NCBI GenBank assembly: GCA_030649335.1
Contig: JAUSLL010000074.1
Span: 1-41,757, forward strand
Source of the DNA: Parvibaculum sp.
GTDB lineage: Bacteria; Pseudomonadota; Alphaproteobacteria; Parvibaculales; Parvibaculaceae
Reading direction: 5' to 3'
Length of the DNA: 41,757 nt
The translations under genes were made by a program, and so were the position numbers. The notes under the pieces are model-generated. The model had not been told where the DNA came from. It saw only the letters and a list, made by a program, of their open reading frames with translations, and did not search any database. Shown here piece by piece: positions 9,313 to 16,240 of the stretch. Positions within the stretch are counted from its first letter, which is position 1; every line of letters starts with the position of its first letter.

Positions 9313-10764
9313 ATGCGGACGTATGAAGAGTTGACGGGTGCCGAAGGTCGGCGCATGAACTACCGGGCAGAGCGCCACAAGCCAGATGCGCTCTTCCGTG
9401 AGATTTTGCCAGCAGCGTCCCTGGCCGGCGAGCGTGCCACCCTCAAAAACCTCAGCATGACAGGCGCCGCCTTCCAGGCGATCACAGTGGACGGCTGGGA
9501 CGAGATGGTCGGCAAGGAAGTGCCCTTCGAGCTGCGCGTCGGCGAGGATCACCTCTATTCAGGCGCAGGCCTCATCCGCCGCATCGACCCCCATGGCAGC
9601 CGCTCGACCGTGGCGCTGGAATTCACCACTGGATATCTCGATATTCCCGCGATTGTCACCGATCACGACAATCTGTTGCTGAGCCACGCGCTGGCCAACC
9701 CGCACTTCGCAACCTCGGAAGGCATCCTGCCGGAATTCGTGCAGCTCTGCGCCGAGATCATTAACACTTTCCGCTCCTACAAGCAGGTGCTCGAGAGCTT
9801 CGAAGCGCGCCTTAAGGCGACCGGAGCCGACCGCGAGCAGAAGCTTCTTGAAGCGCTCATCTCGTGCGAAGATCGCATCGTGCCGCAGTGGAAAGAGCTG
9901 TGGTATCGCGGCAGCGACATTCTGGAGCCGGTTTTCGCCGACCCCAAATTGCTCGCCGCTCATAAAAAATACGCCGAACGCGTCCTCACGCCGGATTTCA
10001 TGCCGGGCGCGGTGATGAAGCGTTGCTACGAAAAGCCGCTCGGCTATCCGGGCGACTACCAGATCATGAACTATGTTTATGAGTGGCAGCGCGTCGGCAA
10101 CACGCCCTATGAAAAGCTGCTGCACCGTATCGGCATCGAGACGGGGGCCTGCGTCGGCACACGTCTGCGCATGACGCAGGACATTCTGCGCAACCGCATC
10201 GCAGAGCAGCCGGGCGACACACCCATCAACATCGCCAATCTTGGCTGCGGTTCGGCTTACGAGATCTACGACTATCTCAAGATCGACCGTCTGCCACGGC
10301 CCGTGAATGTGACATTGATCGATCAGGATCAGGGCGCGCTGAGCCATGCTTATGAAAACGCCTACCGCGAAGTCGTGCGCCACGCAGGCCGCGCCAAGCT
10401 GAAGTGCTTTCAGGCGTCCTTCGCGCAATTGCTCAAGGCCGGTGCCCTGTTCAAGACCCTGCCGCCGCAAGACATCATCTACAGCCTCGGCCTCTTCGAC
10501 TATCTCTCGCACCGCCGCGCCAAGGCGCTCGCGCATGACCTCTACGCGCAGGTCGCACCGGGCGGCAAGCTCATCATCGCGAATGTCAAAGTAGGCCGCG
10601 AAACCTGCCAATGGCCACTCGACCTCATCACCGACTGGGGCCTCGTCTATCGCACCGAAGAAGATATGCGGAACATGTACGAAGGCCTCGACATCGAGAA
10701 TGTTGAGATCATCGAAGACGCCACCAAATGCGTTTACATGATCATCGGCGACAAGCCGGTCTGA
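9313..10764 (+). CDS. PilZ domain fused to class I methyltransferase (EF / 3-hydroxypalmitate methyl ester biosynthesis type)
   Basis: This is a 483-residue fusion. The N-terminal 110 residues form a PilZ domain with both c-di-GMP-binding signatures: RRMNYR (residues 13-18, fitting RxxxR) and NLSMTG (46-51, fitting [D/N]xSxxG). The remainder resembles the methyltransferase family often annotated as extracellular factor 3-hydroxypalmitic acid methyl ester biosynthesis protein. Visible landmarks are KRCYEKPLGYPGDYQIMN, SAM motif I NLGCGSAYEI near residue 309, the acidic strand-2 end LIDQDQGAL and YSLGLFDYLSHRRAKALA. The catalytic substrate is not proven; relatives are thought to methylate fatty-acid carboxyls. 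The start is supported by GAGGCGATT before the ATG. It sits just downstream of an MMPL exporter and is closed by a strong terminator. The PilZ fusion suggests activity gated by c-di-GMP (inference). Confidence 0.87.
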   Translation: MRTYEELTGAEGRRMNYRAERHKPDALFREILPAASLAGERATLKNLSMTGAAFQAITVDGWDEMVGKEVPFELRVGEDHLYSGAGLIRRIDPHGSRSTVALEFTTGYLDIPAIVTDHDNLLLSHALANPHFATSEGILPEFVQLCAEIINTFRSYKQVLESFEARLKATGADREQKLLEALISCEDRIVPQWKELWYRGSDILEPVFADPKLLAAHKKYAERVLTPDFMPGAVMKRCYEKPLGYPGDYQIMNYVYEWQRVGNTPYEKLLHRIGIETGACVGTRLRMTQDILRNRIAEQPGDTPINIANLGCGSAYEIYDYLKIDRLPRPVNVTLIDQDQGALSHAYENAYREVVRHAGRAKLKCFQASFAQLLKAGALFKTLPPQDIIYSLGLFDYLSHRRAKALAHDLYAQVAPGGKLIIANVKVGRETCQWPLDLITDWGLVYRTEEDMRNMYEGLDIENVEIIEDATKCVYMIIGDKPV

Positions 10765-10842
10765 TTGAGAGTTCATCTATAAAATAAAAGCCGTCATGGC
10801 CAGGTCAAGTCCGCGCATGACGTAATGATTGTGAATTGAAAC

Positions 10843-10882
10843 AAAAAAGCCTGACTTCGGTTTTTCGAAGTCAGGCTTTTTC
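10843..10882. terminator. Bidirectional Rho-independent terminator between the PilZ-methyltransferase gene and rne
   Basis: A perfect 11-base stem, GCCTGACTTCG (10849-10859) and CGAAGTCAGGC (10866-10876), closes a 6-base loop (GTTTTT). An A-run lies on the left (10843-10848) and a T-run on the right (10877-10881), so it can end transcripts from both convergent genes. Confidence 0.93.
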
Positions 10883-10901
10883 AATTTTTAATCGCCGCCG
10901 A

Positions 10902-13646
10902 TCAGTCCGTCTTGCGCTGCCACCAGCCGCGACGCGTCGATTTGGCCGGTTCGTCGGCAGCCGCTTCCGCGACCTCCGCAACCGTCACGACCACCGGTTC
11001 GCTCGGGGCTTCTTCCGCAGGCGCTTCTGTCTCTACAACAGCCACCGCTTCAGCATCCACTGCCGCAGCTTCTTCGGCCATGTCGCTGGGCGTTTCTTCC
11101 ACAACAACATCCGCCTTCAGGCTTTCGCGCGAATAGGACAGCAGCACAGGAGCTTCTTCGTCGCCTGATGCGGCTTCGACTTTGCTCTCGCTGCTTGCTT
11201 GCGTCGCATCGCTTTCTTCGCCATCGGCGATGGGTTTGCCTTCGTCATCACGACGGTTACGGCGACCACCGCGGCGACCGCGGCGGCGGCGCTTGCGCGG
11301 GCGGCCATCGGCGTCGAGTTCGGTGTCGTCGCCGTCAGCTTCTTTGGCGCTGGCATCCTTTGCCTCGCCGTCAGCAGCCTCTTCGCCTTCCGGCGTCTCG
11401 GCATCATCCTGATCGTCGCCTTCAGCCGAAGAGGCGCTGTCTTCGGCACCTTCTTCGCCCTTTTTACGGCGACGGCGACGGCGGCGCTTGCGCGGCTGAT
11501 CGTCATCGCCGCGTGGCTCGCGGCCCTCGCGCGGAGCACGGGCTTGGCGCGGTTCGCTGGCGGTGGCCTCCTCGGCGTCGTCTTCGTCTTCGTCCTCGTC
11601 GATTACATCTTCGACAATCGGGTCTTCTTCATCGGCATAGGTCGATTCAATATTGATCGCACCCGCCGCAGGGCGCGTGCGCGTCAGCGCGCGGGCATCG
11701 GCCTGTTCAATGCGGTGATCCGAACCCTTGAGCGACGCATCGGCTTCGATATAGACCGACAAGCCGTAGCGTTCCTCGATATCGAGCAGGTTCGAGCGCT
11801 TCTGGTTCAGAATGTAAACCGCGCATTCCATCGGCACTTTGGCGGTGATGGCCGCAGCGCGGCCCTTCATCGCTTCGGCTTCCACGCCGCGCAACACATG
11901 CAGCGCCATGGATTCCACAGAGCGCACAACGCCCGTGCCCGTGCAATGCGGGCAGATGATGGTCGAGCCTTCCAGCACACCGGAGCGCATACGCTGGCGC
12001 GACATTTCCATCAGACCGAAATGGCTGATACGGCCCACCTGAATGCGCGCGCGGTCTGTCTTCAGCGCGTCTTTCAGTTTGCGTTCCACCGCGCGGTTGT
12101 TGCGGTTCTCATCCATGTCGATGAAATCGATAACGATAAGACCGGCCAAGTCGCGCAAGCGTGCCTGACGCGCAACTTCTTCGGCGGCTTCAAGGTTGGT
12201 CCGCAGAGCCGTCTGCTCGATGTTGCGCTCTTTCGTCGAGCGTCCCGAGTTCACGTCGATGGAAACGAGGGCTTCCGTCGGATTGATGACGATATAGCCG
12301 CCCGATTTCAGCGTCACAGTCGGGTTGAACATCGAGTCCAACTGCTGCTCCACCTGGAACTTCTGGAACAGCGGCTGCTTGTCCTTATAGGGCTGCACGT
12401 TTTTGGCATGGCTCGGCATCAGCATACGCATGAAGCCTTTGGCCTCTTTGTAGCCTTCGTCGCCTTCCACAAACACGGTGTCGATGTCTTTGTCGTAAAG
12501 ATCGCGGATCGAGCGTTTGATCAGGCTGCCTTCTTCATAGACGAGGGCAGGGGCGGTCGAGCGCAGCGTCAACTCGCGCACGCTTTCCCACATGCGCAAC
12601 AGATATTCATAGTCGCGCTTGATTTCCGCTTTGGTCCGCTTGGCGCCCGCCGTGCGGACGATGAGGCCCATGCCTTCCGGCACATCGAGGGACTCGGCAA
12701 TGGCTTTCAGCTTCTTGCGGTCGGCCGCGACTGTGATCTTGCGCGAAATGCCGCCGCCGCGCGCCGTATTGGGCATCAGCACACAATAGCGACCGGCGAG
12801 CGAAAGGAACGTGGTCAGCGCCGCACCCTTGTTGCCGCGTTCTTCTTTGACAACCTGCACCAGCATGATCTGGCGACGCTTCACAACTTCCTGAATCTTG
12901 TAGTTGCGGAAATTATGACGCTGCTTGCGCGGCTCGGCTTCTTCCTGTGCTTCTTCCAGCGGGTCTTCGGCACCGGTGGTTTCCACTGTCTCGTCAGACT
13001 GCACGCTATCGACTTCGGCTTCCGCCTTGAGCGGAGCGTCGGCATCTTCGGCAGCCGTGTTCGCGTCGCCCGTCGCCTCGTCGGCGCCAGCTTCGCTCAC
13101 GCCTTCGGCATCGTGATGCCCGTCGTCGTGATCATCGTCGCCGTGATCATCGTCGCCGTGATCGTCATCGTCCTCGGCGCCTGCGCCCGCTTCGCTGATT
13201 TGGCCGCGGCCTTCATCGTCGGCAAGGTCGTCGTCGTGATCTTCGCTCAGCACTTCCGTTTCGACGGTGGCGCGCATATTGGCGGATGAGGCAGGCTGCG
13301 TGGAATACGCAATCTCGTCGTCGCCGTCAGCGTTTTCTTCTTCCTGCGCGCGTCGGGCCTGAGCGGCCTGATGCTTCAGCAGGGCTTCGCGGTCTTCGAC
13401 CGGAATTTGGTAATAGTCGGGGTGAATTTCGCTGAAGGCGAGGAAACCGTGACGGTTGCCGCCGTATTCAACAAAGGCTGCCTGCAGCGAAGGCTCTACG
13501 CGCGTGATTTTTGCGAGGTAGATATTGCCGCGAAGCTGTTTGCGCGATTCCGACTCGAAGTCGAACTCGTCAACACGGGTTCCGTTCACGACCACAACCC
13601 GAGTCTCCTCGGGGTGGGTCGAGTCGATAAGCATCTTGTTTGCCAT
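10902..13646 (-). CDS. rne: Ribonuclease E
   Basis: Endoribonuclease that starts decay of most mRNAs and processes rRNA/tRNA; scaffold of the degradosome. The 914 residues begin with the S1 domain (MANKMLID ... GNIYLAKITRVEPSLQAAFVEYG). The S1 region is interrupted by an acidic insert of about 150 residues (about 105-240) rich in Asp, Glu and His. The catalytic core follows: SIDVNSGRST and IVIDFIDMDENRNN hold the two metal-binding aspartates, and CPHCTGTG supplies the zinc-link cysteines. The C-terminal 250 residues alternate acidic stretches with Arg-rich blocks (RKRRRRRRRKK, RPRKRRRRGRRGGRR) that should bind RNA. The protein ends in RRGWWQRKTD, like the GWW peptide of Caulobacter RNase E that binds PNPase. 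The start is supported by GGAGAA upstream. The upstream leader is long, consistent with autoregulation known for this gene in other bacteria. Confidence 0.96.
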   Translation of the reverse strand: MANKMLIDSTHPEETRVVVVNGTRVDEFDFESESRKQLRGNIYLAKITRVEPSLQAAFVEYGGNRHGFLAFSEIHPDYYQIPVEDREALLKHQAAQARRAQEEENADGDDEIAYSTQPASSANMRATVETEVLSEDHDDDLADDEGRGQISEAGAGAEDDDDHGDDDHGDDDHDDGHHDAEGVSEAGADEATGDANTAAEDADAPLKAEAEVDSVQSDETVETTGAEDPLEEAQEEAEPRKQRHNFRNYKIQEVVKRRQIMLVQVVKEERGNKGAALTTFLSLAGRYCVLMPNTARGGGISRKITVAADRKKLKAIAESLDVPEGMGLIVRTAGAKRTKAEIKRDYEYLLRMWESVRELTLRSTAPALVYEEGSLIKRSIRDLYDKDIDTVFVEGDEGYKEAKGFMRMLMPSHAKNVQPYKDKQPLFQKFQVEQQLDSMFNPTVTLKSGGYIVINPTEALVSIDVNSGRSTKERNIEQTALRTNLEAAEEVARQARLRDLAGLIVIDFIDMDENRNNRAVERKLKDALKTDRARIQVGRISHFGLMEMSRQRMRSGVLEGSTIICPHCTGTGVVRSVESMALHVLRGVEAEAMKGRAAAITAKVPMECAVYILNQKRSNLLDIEERYGLSVYIEADASLKGSDHRIEQADARALTRTRPAAGAINIESTYADEEDPIVEDVIDEDEDEDDAEEATASEPRQARAPREGREPRGDDDQPRKRRRRRRRKKGEEGAEDSASSAEGDDQDDAETPEGEEAADGEAKDASAKEADGDDTELDADGRPRKRRRRGRRGGRRNRRDDEGKPIADGEESDATQASSESKVEAASGDEEAPVLLSYSRESLKADVVVEETPSDMAEEAAAVDAEAVAVVETEAPAEEAPSEPVVVTVAEVAEAAADEPAKSTRRGWWQRKTD

Positions 13647-14247
13647 TTGGCCGTTCTCCGGGGCACCCGCCGCCGCGCTGTCCGCGTCGCAAATTCATTG
13701 CGAAGGGCAGGCGCGGGCGAGCGCCGATTGGGTGAAGCCGGTTGGCCGCTGCCGCCTCGGAGAGGGGCATGGGCACGCAACCGGATTGGATTTTGAATGT
13801 CGTTGTGGGGGGCAGAGTGCCTGCGTTCCGAAACGTCCGGCCAAGCGACGACAAGTGACAGGTCTGCGCCCGCTTCAAAGAGCGAACGTGAATTCCCTGA
13901 CTTTCGTCGTAATGCTTGGTCACTTGCGTGATTGCGTCGTGCATCTCAACCTTGGCACCCCCTGATAAGTCGCCGGGGGCGGGCGGAATTCTTATTCTCC
14001 GCTCCGGCGCGGCCCGAAAACCGGACAAGCGCACCGAGCAGTCAATCGAGTATAAAAACGCAAATTGTAGTGAGCGCAGTCACACTCCGGCGGTTAGGTT
14101 GCTCCCGCGATCAGTCTAATTTCGGCCCACAACTCCCATCCGGCATCAAAGGTGTACTTTAATGCAGGTCGCAGTCTGGCCTGACAGAACACGGGTCTGG
14201 TGAAACAGGTAGCGAACGGGCAGGCACCTCAAGGGGGCTCAAACCAC

Positions 14248-14265
14248 GTCTGACCTGTGTCAGAC
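14248..14265. other. Perfect 7-bp hairpin in the rne-amiC intergenic region
   Basis: GTCTGAC (14248-14254) pairs with GTCAGAC (14259-14265) around a CTGT tetraloop. No T-run follows on either strand, so it is not a standard terminator. It may be part of a larger folded leader or small RNA. Confidence 0.5.
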
Positions 14266-14362
14266 TCCAAACCGGCTAGCCCCAGCTTTGTACGTTTGTA
14301 GGCCCGATTTGGCAAGCGCGCGCTTCAGCAGCAGGGCAAGGCCCCATTAACCAGTAGACTCG

Positions 14363-14393
14363 TTGACAAATAGTGAAATTTTGCTTTCGCTAA
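14363..14393 (+). promoter_or_regulatory. Candidate amiC promoter
   Basis: A consensus -35 TTGACA (14363-14368) lies about 160 bases before the amiC ATG within an AT-rich stretch. The best -10 candidates at 17-19 bases spacing (TTCGCT to CGCTAA, ending at 14393) are weak. TTAACCAG at 14347-14354 overlaps the upstream side and is one base from the TTAACCAT 8-mer found before other envelope genes. Confidence 0.35.
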
Positions 14394-14525
14394 GGCTTTA
14401 TAAACCATTTTAGTCACAATAGCTTAGGTGCATTCGGCGAATCACTTACGAGCCTTTCAAGGCTACCGTCACTAAACTTTGCCGGGTTGAGTTAAATCGC
14501 AAACGGGCAGGTTGCGGCGAGTATT

Positions 14526-16001
14526 ATGGCGATTTCAACGCGCATACCGGGGATGCGCCGGACATGGCGTTCCGGCCCCGGCGCAGCTATGTGCGTAGCC
14601 ATGTTTGCGGGCGTCATGATGCTGGCGTCACCCCTCCGTGCTGAAAACGGCTTTCTGACGCTCCCCACCGCGCGCCCCGCTGCCCATACCGCCTCGGCCC
14701 CCCGTCCGGCCGTCAAACCCAATAGCATGGTGATCGCCGAGCTGGACCAGACGGCCTATGCCGCGCCCGGCAGAAACGGTGTTTCCGCCGGTACGCCGCC
14801 GGCTCCTGCGCCTACGCCGGTCGCCTCGGGTGGCACGGGCAAGGGCCCCTTGGGCAATATTGCCAGCATCCGTCTCGGTGATCGGGGTGCGGAGACGCGC
14901 TTTGTCGTCGAAATGTCCGGTGCACAGGACGTCAAATATCAGGTCTTCACGCTCTCCGATCCCTATCGCATCGTCATCGACGTGCACAATGCGGGCTCCA
15001 CGCTCCCCGATGTCGCAGGCATCATCGGCAGCGGCCTTGTCGCCAATTACCGCTACGGCGTCTTTCAGGACGACACATTCCGCATCGTCATCGACACTAA
15101 AGGCCCTGTGCGTATCACGCAGGATTTCACGCTCGACCCCGCCGCGGGCTTCGGCCGCCGTGTCGTCCTCGACATGGTCGCGACCGATCTGGCGACCTTC
15201 ATGGCCTCGCTCAGCGTGCCCTCGGCAAGTCAGGCACCCTCGACAGAGAATGCCGCCCCTGTGCCTTTGGCGGTCGTGCCGTCAAACCCCGAAGAGAAAC
15301 ATGACCGCCGCCGCGTCGTCGTTATCGATCCCGGCCACGGCGGTGTTGACCCCGGCACGCATGGCAAAAGCGGCGTGCTCGAAAAAGACGTGGTGCTGCA
15401 ATTCGGCAAGGAACTCGCCAAGCGCCTGCGCGACACTGGCCGTTACGATGTTCACATGACGCGCGACCGCGACATTTTCATCCCGCTGCGTGACCGTGTG
15501 GCCATTTCGCGCCGCCACGGGGCAGACCTGTTCATTTCGATCCACGCCGACAGCATCGCCAAAACAAATGTCAGCGGCATGTCGGTCTATACGCTGTCTG
15601 AGACGGCCTCCGACAAAGAGGCAGCCGCCTTGGCGCGCAAGGAAAACCTGTCAGACGCCATCGCCGGCATCGACTTCCGCGGTGAGTCCCCCGAAGTCGC
15701 GGGCATCCTCATTGATCTTGCGCAGCGCGAGACCAAAAACTATTCATCGCGCTTTGCCAAATCTGTCGTCGACCACGCCCGCTCCGCGACGCCGGTACTC
15801 GAACGCACGCATCGTTTTGCAGGCTTTGTGGTGCTCAAAGCGCCTGATGTGCCCTCCGTGCTCATCGAGCTTGGCTTCCTCACCAACCGCTCCGACGAGA
15901 AAAATCTCACCTCACCCGCATGGCGCAAAAAAGTGTCTTCCTCGCTCGTCAGCGCGGTAGACCGCTATTTCGGTGAACGTCTGAGCGAAGGCTCAAACTG
16001 A
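14526..16001 (+). CDS. amiC: N-acetylmuramoyl-L-alanine amidase, AMIN domain plus Amidase_3
   Basis: It cleaves the bond between MurNAc and the stem peptide to split septal peptidoglycan during division. The protein has 491 residues. A signal peptide ends around residue 39 (hydrophobic core CVAMFAGVMML, then SPLRA|EN). A Pro/Ala-rich linker follows, then an AMIN domain (about 115-215) that targets the protein to the septum/wall. The catalytic Amidase_3 domain is at about 260-485. Its zinc ligands are visible: His271 in DPGHGGVDPG, Glu286 in LEKDVV and His340 in SIHADS. The catalytic Glu448 lies in LIELGFLTN. No inserted regulatory helix is obvious. It is followed by PBP1A and prfB on the same strand, an order conserved in alphaproteobacteria. 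Confidence 0.94.
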   Translation: MAISTRIPGMRRTWRSGPGAAMCVAMFAGVMMLASPLRAENGFLTLPTARPAAHTASAPRPAVKPNSMVIAELDQTAYAAPGRNGVSAGTPPAPAPTPVASGGTGKGPLGNIASIRLGDRGAETRFVVEMSGAQDVKYQVFTLSDPYRIVIDVHNAGSTLPDVAGIIGSGLVANYRYGVFQDDTFRIVIDTKGPVRITQDFTLDPAAGFGRRVVLDMVATDLATFMASLSVPSASQAPSTENAAPVPLAVVPSNPEEKHDRRRVVVIDPGHGGVDPGTHGKSGVLEKDVVLQFGKELAKRLRDTGRYDVHMTRDRDIFIPLRDRVAISRRHGADLFISIHADSIAKTNVSGMSVYTLSETASDKEAAALARKENLSDAIAGIDFRGESPEVAGILIDLAQRETKNYSSRFAKSVVDHARSATPVLERTHRFAGFVVLKAPDVPSVLIELGFLTNRSDEKNLTSPAWRKKVSSSLVSAVDRYFGERLSEGSN

Positions 16002-16240
16002 GCTCTTCTGCGCTCCGCCTCAAAAGGCCATATCGGTGCCATAATTCATGTTCAAAACACCGCACGAATGGTCTGGCGTTAACCATAGTTCATCAGTTTG
16101 CCGCTATTTTTGGCCAGATATCGCGACCAATCGTTTTCCGCAATCAGCTTGCCTGTGATAATGGGTAAGTTGATGGACAAGGTTACAATGACGCCGACGC
16201 TAATTCTGTTGGCTGGTACAAAGGGTGGGGCTCAAGCCCA

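Larger units (their letters stand above)
13647..14525. other. Long rne-amiC divergent intergenic region (no convincing gene)
   Basis: These 879 bases separate the divergent rne and amiC starts. No open frame here has a believable start and codon pattern. The rne-proximal part probably is its 5' leader: a TATACT-like -10 on the minus strand (plus-strand AGTATA at 14049-14054) would give a leader of about 400 bases, but no good -35 accompanies it. The middle (about 14160-14340) is moderately GC-rich and structured, with a perfect hairpin at 14248-14265. The amiC-proximal part turns AT-rich and carries TTGACA at 14363-14368. A small RNA or a second transcript is possible but unproven. Confidence 0.6.

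Noticed and set aside
11199..13289. 696-codon open frame on the plus strand
   Set aside because: It is antisense to rne. The long frame is a by-product of the Arg/Glu/Asp-rich repeats and has no recognisable domain.
13932..14162. Small frames inside the rne-amiC intergenic region
   Set aside because: No ribosome binding site or codon bias and no conserved residues that I recognise. I treat the region as non-coding.
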